Under the pieces are notes generated by a model. That model was not told where the DNA came from and ran no database searches. It worked only from the letters and a program-made list of their open reading frames with translations. The position numbers and the translations under genes are program-made. Below are positions 1 through 12,000 of a stretch of 64,000 nucleotides of DNA, in pieces. The DNA is taken from positions 1,210,069 to 1,274,068 of the forward strand of contig VWZP01002415.1 of NCBI GenBank assembly GCA_013396995.1. Direction: 5' to 3'. How positions within the stretch are numbered: the stretch's first letter is position 1; each line of letters starts with the position of its first letter. The stretch comes from Dicaeum eximium (lineage: Eukaryota > Chordata > Aves > Passeriformes > Dicaeidae).

Positions 1-3000
1 CAAATTGGCTCTGGGGGCTAGGTTTGAGTTTGGTCAGGGTTTTATCCATTGCTTTACTTTTTTCCCTACCTTTTTCTACACTGCATTGAATTTTGAATCT
101 GTAATATTCTTTAAAACATCACCAAATAAAGGACTAAAAGTAGCATATGGGAAGACTATGACCTTATATTAAGTATATTATATGTGAGATACTAAGTTCA
201 TGGTGTGTTACAGATTTCAGGTCCACTCTGTCTAAACTGAAGTCCATTCATATTTTAAAAATAGTTAAATAGTAAGAGCTAACAGATGATATCTCCTTCA
301 AAACTGAAATGGGTTTTAGAATAAGCACAATGAAGAGATTTTGTGTTGCTTTCTATGATGCTTCTTAAAAAAAAAAAAAAACTATTTTATCATTTTTACT
401 GAGCCAAAAAGGCAATCTTTATAAATGCAACATTTTGGACTATGAGTAAACACAGTGAGGAGAAAAGACTATTTCTTGGCAAAAGAAATGTGTGGAAATT
501 ACAACACTAAAAATAGCATTTATCTTGATCAATAACTCATGCTTTTAATTTTTTTTCCTGAAAAATATTAATAGAGTTCTTTAAATAAAAAGAACCAATG
601 CTTTTTTTCCTCTTTTGTTGTTGAAGCCCTGTTTGTATTTACATCCAGTCATTTAATGCCCATTAAAGAAGTAATGCTATGTTAATGTAAGGGAAAAAAT
701 CAATGCTACTCAGATCAGTAGCTGTGGGGAAACAGTGCAGCAGCTGGTTTGCAAACAGCAAGCCCACATAGATCAATGAAATTACAAGCTAAATCTGCTG
801 ATGCTCACAAACTGCTTCAGCATTGTGATGTCTAACCTTTCTCAAGTTCAAGATCTCTGGCAAGCCAGCAATAGCTAAATGAAGAAAAAAAAAAAGAAGA
901 AAAAAAAAAGGTAAAAAAAAAGCAAGCACAGAAGAAACAAAGAAAGGACATAATGGGCTGGTGGAGAATTTTAGCATGAAATATAATATTCCACTTTTGA
1001 AGTTATCAGTGTAACTGCAGGTTTGTAACAGATATAAAAGCCACTGTAATTTCCCAGTGAGCAAAGCTGCCATCTACACTGGAGATTTTCTTCCTTAAGA
1101 ATGTTCAAATCTGTCACATATTACCTTGAACTGTAACACTGGAGGGCTAAAGAGCACGTCAGTAATGTGGTTGTTAATGTGAATTCTAGAAAATAATTTA
1201 TCAATGAACAAAAGTACAGTTTCTGTCATGTGCTATGTCTTTTATTTTATGGTATGCTCGTAGCTCGTTTGCAAGTTAGCAAAATGGTTTGAATTTTGTT
1301 AACTTGTAAATTAAACATGCAGAATATTTGACTTGTTGAATGCAAGATCTTTTTGCATGTTTTATGCTATTTGTCTGGTGAAGAGAAGAAGCCCCTTTTA
1401 CCCCAAGGAAAACAACACTGGGCTTTATCAGTATCATGTGAATAACATGCCTGTCAAGTGATTATTTTCAGGGCAGTCCTCACCCCATTTGTGCCACTTT
1501 TTTAAACACAGAAGCATTTTTCAGGCATTAATCAGCAAGAAGATAGGGGGAACCAACCTCTGAAGATTGCTATAAAATGGAACACATTTTATAAAGGGAA
1601 ATAGGTTCATTCCAAGAGCTGAATAAAAGACATCTTGCATTTCCTTCAAATATTGACAGATGTATTTTGTGGGGAACAAAATGTGTACTTGGCAAATATA
1701 TAATTCTTATTGTCTACTGATGTCCTATTGCTTTACAAATATTAATTAAATGTCACAGTTTGATTCTGTTCTATTGTATCTGTTTTGTAGGTTGTAAATA
1801 AAAAAAATCTAGAGGTTGGAAATATCTTTTTTGGTCTTCCAGCCAGGAAGTATCAAAACAGAAAATGGAAATCTTTTTACCTGTCTTCTGTTATTATAGG
1901 CTTGCATTATTTTACACACCAAGCACATTCAAGAATCAAATAACAGTGAGGTGAAGTGTGATTATTTCTTGTACTGTCAATTGTTTCTGCTGAAATGACC
2001 ATTTTTGGATTTGACTTAAAAGTTGCTTTTCTTATCTACCTTTCTCAGATACTTAATAATAAAAAAATGAAGGAATATTTAAATTTTGAAATGTCATACT
2101 TCTGTTTCTCTTTTTTTATAGATATAGATACAGCCATTTTCCTTCCATTATTGATCATTATGTCAGTTCATTACTTTATGGTGCTGGTCAGCAGTGCTGA
2201 TGGCCAGATATTTCCTGCTGGATGTGTAGGGAAGACTGATTGTGACAGTAGTTACTAACAAGGTGAAAACTGACACTATACACTAATACTGCTGCTGGTG
2301 TGCAGGTACTGGTAGAAATCTCTTCTTCTACTCCACATATTGTCTAGGAATGAGACAGACATGCCCAGCAGAGGCTAGGAGTTTTTTCTTCCAAGCCTGA
2401 TCGGAGATCCACAATTATTGTAAGGAATCACCAGCATTTCCTCACAAGGTCATAGATCATCAACACCTAGGTGTGCTCACATGCAGGGTAGGACTTCTGA
2501 AAGCTTTGTCTCCGGACTCTTATTCAGGCCTCTTTCTTTATTTGGAGCTTATTGAGAAAACTCTTGTGAAACTACTGAGACACTCCTGAGCTAAAGAGAA
2601 GGGTCCTTTGATAACAGCATGAATGCAGCTTGAATTTGCTTTCTAGAGGAAACCCCTTTAGAAGATCTTCTCCCAAAATTGCCCTAAAGCAGGACACCAG
2701 CATTTCTGCAAGTCTTTTTCTTTCAAAGCAAAATATGAATTTGTGGTGAAGACTTTGTGTCATCGTAAGGAAATGAACAAGCTTCTGTAAGGAAAGCTGT
2801 TCCTATGAACAATGTGAGAAGGAAGTATGTGAAGAAAAACAGTTCACCCAGTCTGTGTGCCTTGCTTAGGTTTGCTTCGTCCATCTGGTGAGTAATACTG
2901 GCCATTATTTTGTTGGTCTCTTTCCGTGCATTGTAGTTTGGCAATCAAAGTATAAATCTTGCACATCATAGGGAGTGCATCACTGGAGTGGAGAAAAAAA

Positions 3001-4105
3001 AAGGATAATTGTGGTGTGTGCAATTGCATTGTTCAGAGTTTTTTATTATAACAAAAACATCACCATGCTTGGAGAACCCCAGCAATAATTCCTCTTGACT
3101 GCAATAAGTACTTTTGAGGAAGAGAAAGCTGATGAGCTGCAGGCTTCCCTGCTGCTAAATTCATCTAACAACCTACTCATGATGTTTTCTGCTTTAAAGA
3201 CCAATAGGAATTTTATAGATTGGTTGGATGCTCTTCTTTTCAGTGTAGCTCAGATCCTGAAACTTTTCTGTTGATCTGAAAAGCTGGATGCAGTTTAGTT
3301 ACTAGGCAGCATCAGTTGTGAACTGATATAATAACAGTTGTTATTCTGTTACACTCTCACACTGGCCATGGAGTTACATGCAATTTTACAGAAATTAGTG
3401 ATTGTGGATCTGCCCAATTTGCCTGAATGTAAAAGACCTGTGGGGTTTGGAGTTTGGCCTTATTCTTACATCAGCACAATGTGATGAGACTTCATCTCTG
3501 CAAGGACAGAAATAAAAATCCTGAAATTAGCATCCTGAAGTATCTGAAAACTTTGAATATGGGCTCAGACCAAACCTGAATTTTGAGGCTTATGCTTCTA
3601 TCTTGGTTGTCATTCCTGATGGTGATCAAAATGAGAAGAAAGAAATTAAAATCTATTTTTAAATTTTAAAAAGAAAGATCATCTCCTTTGACAAATAGGA
3701 CTATGGTTAGGCAATCTTTTTCTCTGATCTCTGTTATCATCAGCAATGTGTATGTACTGAATTGAATCTGGATGAATAAGTGCTATGACAAAGAAAGCTA
3801 TATTTTTATTATATCAGAACATTGCTGGAAAGTACAAGCAGAAACCATGAAAAATGCTGTTTTGATGAGACAGCTAGGCCTCTAACCTCGAAGAGAATAT
3901 ACCCTGGGTACTGATTTGGAAAGAACAAAACGTTTCACATCCATTCAGTCATCGCACAGAAAAAGTACTTCTTGAGAAATATATTGGTAAAATTCATACA
4001 GCTTCAATGGAATTATGTATTGAGGTATTAATTGTATTTGCATATGTACTGCAAGATTTTATTCTAGTCAAATACCAGTTTTACTGATTGTTTTTGGCTT
4101 AAATG
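1..4105. other. Noncoding AT-rich DNA, no gene seen
   Basis: No supportable exon, RNA gene or intact mobile element is visible here. The open frames are under about 95 codons, rich in F, L, K and S, and lack flanking splice signals, as expected by chance in AT-rich DNA. The only structure is low complexity: an A homopolymer at 367-381 and an A-rich tract with G interruptions at 881-922. Confidence 0.7.
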
Positions 4106-4637
4106 CACCCTGTCCTGGTTTAGGACAGACTGGGGAAGAAAACCTCCCCTAGAAAACAAACCTCCTTCCCCCCCTTCCCCCAACCCCGGGGTCGGGAAGG
4201 AAAACCTCAGAGGAAAGTGGAAAAAAACCTGTTTATTTTACAAATAACACTCCCCAACACAGAAAGGAAAAAAAAACAGCCCCAGATGTTACTCAGGCAG
4301 TCGCTGTGAAGGGAGGGCACTTCCGCGTCTTTTGCAGACTCACGGTCCAGAGCAGGTCCTGAGCCGGTCCAATTCTTCGGGAAACAGGGAAGAAAGAAAG
4401 GGAGAGAAAGAGAGAGACGGCAAAGCAGCCAGCAAAAAAACAAAGCAAGCAAGCAAGAAGCGAGCAAAGCCGAGGCAGCCAGCAAAGCAGCCAAAGCGAA
4501 AGTAAATCAGCTGGGGCAGCATCCTGCCGGGAGAGCGAGAGATGGGGGGGGCAGCGGGGGGGAAACCCGCCGCCCTAGACAAAACAAATTCCAAAAAGCG
4601 ATTGGGATAGGAGACACCGTCAGCCTAGGACACACCC
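4106..4637 (-). mobile_element. Solo LTR of an endogenous retrovirus with 5-bp target duplication
   Basis: The element proper spans 4111-4632 (522 bp). It starts TGTCCT and ends AGGACA, which are perfect inverted ends with the canonical TG...CA termini. It is flanked on both sides by CACCC (4106-4110 and 4633-4637), an exact 5-bp target site duplication. The minus-strand orientation is inferred from a poly(A) signal AATAAA read on the minus strand (complement of the TTTATT near 4231-4237), placed about three quarters of the way along the element. The GC-rich, low-complexity part around 4385-4570 would then lie in the upstream half. No gag, pol or env remnant lies beside it, so it is a solo LTR left by recombination between two LTRs. 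A 5-bp duplication fits ERVL-type or related elements. I recall this LTR type as common in passerine genomes, but the family name needs a repeat search. Confidence 0.85.
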
Positions 4638-5098
4638 AGAATGGCATCATTCAAGAGACAAGCAAAGCTGCACTTGCTTTTGGAGCCTAAGGATCAGTTT
4701 TTCCTGAACTTTAGAGAACATGTTTCTGCCCTTGGTGTATGCCACATGTGGAAGGCTTCTGCAAGGTTCTTCTCATGCTGTTCTGGTTTCCCATCATGTT
4801 ATGACCCAGCATGGCCAGGAACACCTCACAAGCCTCTTCTTTTCAAGTGTTGGCAGATTGGTGACGGGAGAGGATGGCCTTGCACTTGATGTGCAACTGA
4901 GCTTCTGCTATAGATTTTCCAGTTGTTCTCATTCAAAAGCTACTTCTGAAATTTGGCATATCTATTATATGCCATGGGATGGTCTGTATCCCTTAATATG
5001 CAACTCTTTCTGGTTTTCTTCACTGCTGGCGAAAAGCACTTAGAAGAACTTTTATTTTCACCAGAGTGACCTTAAGGCCTGTAATGGCTGATCCTAGA
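4638..5098. other. Host DNA between two solo LTRs
   Basis: This 460-bp stretch separates the minus-strand LTR from the plus-strand LTR. It holds overlapping open frames of 82 and 107 codons, but neither resembles a known protein. No internal retroviral sequence is seen, so the two LTRs are separate insertions and not the two ends of one provirus. Confidence 0.6.
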
Positions 5099-5704
5099 CA
5101 CTTTGCACTGGTTTTAGCTGGGATAGTGCCAATTTTCTTCACAGCAGCTAGTATGGCCTATGTTTGGATTTGTACTGAAAACAGTGTTGTTAATGCTGGG
5201 ATGTTTTTATTACTGCTGACCAGTGCTTGCATGAAGCCAAGGCATTTTCTGCTCCTCACCCCAGTCCAACAGTGAGTAGACTGGGGGTCACAGGGAGTTG
5301 GGAAGGGATGCAGCTGGGACAGCTGACCCCCACTGACCAAAGAGACATTCCACGCCATAATGTATCATGCTTAGCATATATAGCTGAGGGAAGAAGAAGA
5401 AGGAAAGGGGCAGACATGGAAAGTGATGGTGTTTGTCATCCCATGTCACCACTGAGTGTAATGGAGCCTTGATTTCCTGGGAATGTTTGAACACCTGCCT
5501 GCCCATAGGAAGCAGTAAATGAATTCCCTTTTTTTCTCTGCTTGTGTGCATGGCTTTTGCTTTACCCATTAAACTGTTTTCAGCTCAAACAAGGGTTTTC
5601 TTACTCTTATTCTTCTGGTTGTCTCCCCCTCCCTGCTGCAGTGGGAGTGAGTGAGTGGCTGTGTGAGACTTAGTTGACAGCTGCGGTTAAACCACAACAC
5701 ACCT
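5099..5704 (+). mobile_element. ERVL-like solo LTR, plus orientation
   Basis: The LTR runs from TGCACTGG at 5104 to a 3' end of CCACAACA at 5699 (596 bp). It closely resembles the very common avian ERVL-type LTR that opens with a TG..CTGGTTTTAGCTGGGATAG-like segment and closes with GGTTAAACCAC. Internal LTR signals occur in the expected order: a TATA box (ATATATA, about 5376-5382), then an ATTAAA poly(A) signal near 5568, then a short U5-like end. The flanks are CACTT (5099-5103) and CACCT (5700-5704), a 5-bp target duplication with one substitution. The worn duplication and the degraded consensus suggest an older insertion than the neighbouring minus-strand LTR, which has perfect duplications. 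Frames inside it are not genes. Confidence 0.88.
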
Positions 5705-8700
5705 TCTTTTCCAGAGCAGGATTTTCCACTTACAAAGAGCTGGATTTCCATTCTGTCTCTTTGTCAGTATTCTGCACTTAAAGGCATTGGTTTCTGCTCT
5801 TGCACTGGCTCAGCAATCTTGAGCCCACAGTGAATGGAAAAACACTACAGAAAGGAACAAAGCTGTACTTCCCATCATGAGCAAAGATTTGTTCTGCAGC
5901 AAAGGTAATTTGCAGTAAGAGAAACTCATATATAAATACACAGGGGTATAAAAACGTTGCCTATACCACATCGACAACAACTGAAAAATAGCATAGGAGA
6001 TGTGATGAGTAAAATATATGTTGTATATTTATAATACTAGGATTCCTTTCTCTGCGTCTGTCTCTGTCTGTCTTGCTGTGCATATCCTGTCTCCCTGAAA
6101 CTGAAAATTAATGTGTTGGATGAGCTGTCTTTGACATTCATTTTCATCATTCTTACGCTTAGCAATCCAAACCAACTTTCTGATAATGAAGTTCATATTA
6201 GAAGGAGACAATGGACTTTTGTACATTAGACAGTCTAATTTGTGTGCGAGACTAATACTGCTTTACTTTTTTTGTTGTAGCACCACTGCTAAATCTGCTC
6301 TGGTTAGTGGCCTTATCAGCATTCCCATTACAAATTTCAGTTCAGTACAAATTCCATTACAAATTTTAGGGCTTAAAAAAAACTGTTGCTTTCCATCAGT
6401 GGTGCTGCTTGATACATACTTAGCCAGCAAGAAAATGATTTTACAAATTTTGTGTTTAGGTTGTTTTAGTCATTTAGTTCTTTGATTGCAGGTGTCTCAA
6501 AAGTACAAAACAATGTGGGAAAATGAGAAACAAATGAGGGGTTTTTTGCAAAGCTCGGTCCTGAAAGTGATTTAATTGTTCTTCAGCCTGCCAGCTCATG
6601 TGCAGTTGATGTGTTTTATTCTACTAAAATGTAGTTACTTTAGGACAAAAATAGGTACTCTAGACTGGAGGATTTGGGTGCCTCAGCAATGACAATCTCA
6701 CTGACAACTGTTTCCCCATTGCTAAGATGTCCATGCATACCTGATGAGGAGGAGACCTGGACCTATTCAGATGCCAAATCTGTCCAGCTTTCTTAATTTC
6801 ATACAGGTGAAAGTTGGCCTTAATATTCAACTTAGCAAAGGACATCCCTGAGCATCTGCTTCCTCTATCAAGACTTCAGTACTGTTTTTTTTTCCTAACT
6901 TTGCTTTAACCTTCAAAAATGGTGACAGACTCCCATCCCTAACCCAACAGATAGAGCAGGTTCACCTTTATTTTACCCTCAGCACCAACTCCTCTTTCTC
7001 GCGGACGGTTTCATGGAATAATGTTGCCATTATTTCTGCTCAAGGTACATTCCAAGCTGTTGCCTTGCTGCTGGCATCTTATTTGGGCTTCAGGATGGCA
7101 AAGGTTGTCATGTGGGGCAGCTGGCCAAGTCAGTGCTCCAGGCAAGAAGCCAAGACTGTCTCCTTTCTAGTGTTGCCACTTTCTTTCCTCCCTGGAAGAT
7201 CCCTCTCTTCCTTTGAAGCTGATACAGAAAGACTATTAGAGAATTAATCATACCTCAGGTGTCTTGGGGAATATTCTTGATTTTCCAGTCACTAATGTGT
7301 GAAATTCTTACACTGGAATATTGCCATATGTCAACCTGTGGCAATATCAGGGAAATATTGACAGCATTTCATTAATGAAACGTTGAGCTTGAATGACCTG
7401 TAGGCTGAAAATTGAGGCTACATAAATTTAAAATAGTCTCTCAGCTATCATTAGATCTAGGGTTCCCACATGAACAAAAATGTTGTCCCTGTGGTCACCA
7501 GAAAAAAAAGTATTATTGCAATACGGTAAGAAAATCTTACCCAAAGACTAAAACTGAAAAACCTTTCACATTGCTGTGATAGAAGGACTTTTAAATTTTA
7601 TATTGGCTTTTTTTTTTTCTTTTGTAACCCCATGATAATGTTCCCAATAGGATCTCCCTAAATAAACTGAGTATATGGGTGCATGCCACTGAATTTATGC
7701 TCTTCATTGTGAATTTCTCCATTGATTATGTCATGTGTGTCTTTACACTAAATTCATGGCAGAGTAACCATTATAATCTAAAAATTATTATTACAAAAGT
7801 ATTGGTTTTCAAAGACTGTTACTGAAAATTTTACCTGCGTGTCTTCAAAATGTGAGGAAAAGAAGCCACGAAAAGACAGAATGAGAATGAGAAATTAAGC
7901 AACACAGCAGAAATATTAATTAAAAGAGGTTAATTGGGTTGGGGCAGGGTGGTGGGAAATGCTCTAATCCTCTGCATTACCATGTGGTGTTTTAGTGCTT
8001 CATCATTCTTGAGGCCAGGAAAAGAAGGGATTGGAAATTACAGCATGGAGGTGGAAAGAAATGTAATCAAAATTTTCATTTCTTATTGTTTTGCACATTC
8101 CAACGGGAGGGAGCATGCTTGGCTAGCCTGCTTTTAAAAGAGGGGAGCGTACATGGCACCGGGAGCTCTCCAGAGAGTGCCAGTCCTGTCTTGTGCAGTA
8201 ATTTCTTGTGGCCAGCCCTGTTGGGTAGCAGGAATTTTGAAATAATTAGCATAGCTAGCCCTCAACAGATAAATAATTTTAGAGATGTTCTTTCTTATTT
8301 TTGACCTTTCCTTTGAAATTTATTTGCCTTATTTGCAACTCTTAAGTGTTTTTACCCAGTCTTTGTAAAACGAAGTAAACTCATTCTTTTGTTTTCCAAT
8401 TCTTTTTATTAGTGACCTGATAAACATGAAATTTTCCCTAAGGACCAAAAAACAATATTAGAGTGTGCATGATTATTTGTAGACTCCTGTCTTCCACAGA
8501 ATTTGTGAGTTTGCAATAGCCTAACCCCCTAAACTACAAAATCCTCAATGTTGAACGAAAACATTTAGTTCAAGAGTTTTCAAAAAACTGCCCCTCTGCA
8601 AATAATAGCTAAAAACATGTAGACAGTATGAAACACATGATTTTAATAATCTGTCACTGAGATTAAAATCTGGATTAAGACATGTTTAATTCAAAATTGT

Positions 8701-8894
8701 ATAAAAAAAATCCATGTAGAATTTGCTGAAACATAATGATTTGCAGGTATCCCCTGTTCCTTCAAAAGTATTTTAATATTTTCATTTAAATCAATGTTTA
8801 CAGACCCATAAGGCCAACTTTTTAAATGTAAAAAGTGTTAATATTCTTAATTTCTTTACTTGCAAATTTCTCTTTGAGTTTTTAAAATAAGAAG
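5705..8894. other. Noncoding DNA, no gene seen
   Basis: No exon, RNA gene or recognisable repeat is supported. A 12-base unit CATTACAAATTT occurs twice near 6326-6368, and a poly(T) tract lies near 7607-7620. Open frames are below 100 codons and unconvincing. Confidence 0.65.
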
Positions 8895-9038
8895 TCCAGA
8901 TTGGATGTGGTGGCTCTGAAAAACCCGGTCTAGTTTAAGGTGTCTCTTAAACTAGGGGGAACTAGGAGGGAGGTTGGAAGTTGATGACTTTCCAGGTACC
9001 CTTACAACCCAAACCATTCTACAGTTCCATGATTCCAT
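8895..9038 (+). repeat. CR1 LINE, 3' end fragment
   Basis: The segment follows the consensus order of the 3' end of avian CR1 retrotransposons: a 'ggatg.ggctctgaaaaacc.ggtctagt' segment, then a 'ggtgtc' block, then 'ccttacaacccaaaccattct', closing with degenerate units of the short CR1 tail repeat (ATTCTATG-like). It is strongly diverged, 5' truncated and carries no open reading frame, as is usual for CR1 copies. CR1 typically leaves no clear target duplication, and none is seen. Confidence 0.85.
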
Positions 9039-12000
9039 AAAGGTTTCTCTGCCAGCTATTAGTATTGCTGACACATGGCTCTGTTTCAGTTTTTAAAGGT
9101 CCCTGGATGGCAGCTGGGATGTTCACAGTCTGGAGAGTGGGGCATTTGCAATCATGGCTGGAAAGCCAGCAGGGAGAGATTTTATGCAGTATTTTTCTGG
9201 GCAACCAGTTGTGGGTTTTACTGTTGTTTTTTGGGAGGAGGGGGAGGGTTGGTTTGTTTGGTTTTGGTGGAAGTGGGGCTGTAAAATGATAGTTCACTGC
9301 AGAGATAATTGTTTTGGGTGAATAAAATGTTGGTAATCGGTTACCCAATACTTAGAACAGCAAAGTCCCAAACTAAACAGCCAGATTAAGAGTAGCAATC
9401 TAACAGGAACCTGACTCACAGCCACTCACAAGAGCTGCCCTGCTATGTCTCAAGATATATGTATATATGAAATTAAGGAGAGAGTGACAACTTAACTTGG
9501 ATTTTGTTTTCCCTTTCCTTTGTCAAATTTGTTAAGTTTCTCTTAACCCTCCAATGATGCCAACTGGTGTTTTGTCAGCTACAGTTTTAGGAGAATGTCA
9601 GCACATTCTCAAGGATTTTGGTTGCCATGGATAAGTGTACTTCTTTGATTTTTCTGGGACATTATATGTTAATATACAGGGTATTTTGTTTATTTTTTTA
9701 TGCATATTTAATTTTGCAGCCTATTCATTCCTTTAAATTTTGACAGAAAAAGTATTGCAGAGTGTGGGGCCACCTTAAAGACTGTAAAACTTCTGCCAAA
9801 CTTTAAAGGTCAAAATCAGCTGTGACACCTACAGTTCAAATGTAATTAGTTGGAGATTTACTGGGATTTTATGCCAATCTCCCAGTAGCTTAAGAGTGAC
9901 ATGATATCCAACCTTATGGGATCCCAGGAGAAGTACAGGTGAATGTGAGGATAAACAGTAAAATATACTAGCTAACATGCTGCACCTTTTAGCAAGTCAT
10001 CAGTCTCCTACACTGTGCAAGGAACAAGAGTGCATTCAGTATTTTATTTAAAATAAATAACCTGCCAGTCTCTGACATGGCCATCTAGTACAGAGTTGAT
10101 GTATTTATTTAAAGCTTAGCTCATTCTGTATGTTCTTGGATCATTAAACTGAAGGACTTGTACAGTCGTGATTTTTAATGAAGCATGTTTGAATAATTAT
10201 GCTAATTTGCAAAGCACTAGAATCAAATCAAGTGATCAAAGTTTTCATGATTACTATCATGTTTTTGTAACTTCCCCCATCACTGATTTCTGGATAGACT
10301 CTAACCCTGGCTTCTTTTTTTTTTTTTTTCTCATTTATTTAGAAATTCCCACGAATCAATGTAGAAAGTTTAAAAAAATTACACTAGAAAAGGAACACTT
10401 TTTGTGTTATGTCTCCATAGTGGACTTTGTATGAGTTTGAAAGTAATATAGCTCCAACAGACACCAGCCTAAATACAGTCTACAATCAATACTGTATTCT
10501 GCCTTGACAGAAAGCTGAATTTTTATCTGTTAAACGTGTGAGCTTGGGGCAGCTCTGTGTCTGAAATGGTTTAAATCTGAAATGTGATGTGCTGCAAAGA
10601 AAGTTGATTGACATCTTTGTTTATTGAAAAGTATTACATGAACAACAAAACACGGCCAGATACAGAACACTCCATTGCAAAGTGCAGCTGTGTTATTTTT
10701 CAATCCTATGTGTTCTGCCCCTTTGATGCCTGTCTGATATAATAAAACTGCAAGGATCTTCTTTGACTCAATAGTAAAAAATTTAGACAAGGGCAAGTTA
10801 TGGAGATATATATTGGTTGCAGGGGTTTGGTGAATACCTTTCCAAAAACAACAAAAAAAAGGTGGTTTAGGTTTAATGTTTCTGGAACTGAAAATAAATT
10901 AGTATACATTTAATAAGCAAGTTGTCTGAGCCTGCTTGAAATACTTTTAAGTGTGCATTGTAAGAGAGAGAAAAGAACAATGATGACTAATCTTAAAGTA
11001 TTAAATATGCAGAATACAGAATTAAGTTACATTTAAATTTCATGTTAGAATAATTATGCTGTTCATTGACATTTTCCCATGTTTTATTAAATCTTTATTA
11101 TGTCAAGGTAAATAGAGGTTAATTCTGCTGTTATCTCTTCCAGTAAAGTATTATCTTTAATCTTGCATTAATAAAACAGTAGTAAGTTGCACAATGTGGG
11201 TAATCACCATAGACTAATTTAAACCATTCTAAAATCTTGTCTTTACCGTATAGTGTAGTTTAAAATAGATGTTACCAGAAAACATGGAACATAATTTAAC
11301 TTTTAGAAAAAACATGTTTTTCTCCAGGAAATTTGTAGCTACATTTCCTTAATACATTGACTTATTGGCAATACACATCACAAACTTACAGCTCTGCTCT
11401 TCCTTTCTAGTGTTACTTAATCTTTAGTTACTGCAAGCTCCTTTGGCTTGCCTCTGACACAGCACAAGCTGTTAAGTAGAAGTCTTTGTCTCTAGCACTT
11501 TTCCGTAGAATCCTCACTTGGAGCATTTTTCTGTGGTAAGCGTAGAATGCAAAATCCCTTGCTTTTGATTCCTGTGCATCTCTCTTCAGTCACAGATACC
11601 TAAAGGGGTTCACCAAACTACACTGCACTGTACTGAGGGCAGCAGACACTCACTGCAACATTGCTTATGTCTGCCTGCACACTACTCTTGACCCACAAAA
11701 TCTCAGCTGGCTCATCATCCACCCCTAGGCAGAGCTCCAGGCATCTCTGCTGCTTTCACATACGGCAAACTCTTCCTCCTTTCCATCCTAGCCCATCCCT
11801 CCTCAAAGTCTGGTATCCAGCTATTGCAGCACTGTGGTTGTGGAAGCTATCCCACAACATCCATGTGATCCCAGTAAGTTCCTAGCTCTGCAACTGCATT
11901 CACACCTCAAATTTCTTCTCTGTTCCTCATGCTATGTGCTAATGCACATTTAGATGCACTTTACAAAACTTAGAAAGTCCTATCCCTTACATAAACCAGA

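Noticed and set aside
4207..4594. Minus-strand frames of 84 and 95 codons
   Set aside because: They lie wholly inside the solo LTR and are translations of its low-complexity GC-rich part.
4111..5699. A single provirus bounded by the two LTRs
   Set aside because: The LTRs are unrelated, face opposite ways, have their own target duplications and enclose no retroviral internal sequence.
5066..5751. Several frames of 60-93 codons on both strands
   Set aside because: They overlap the ERVL-like LTR, which is noncoding.
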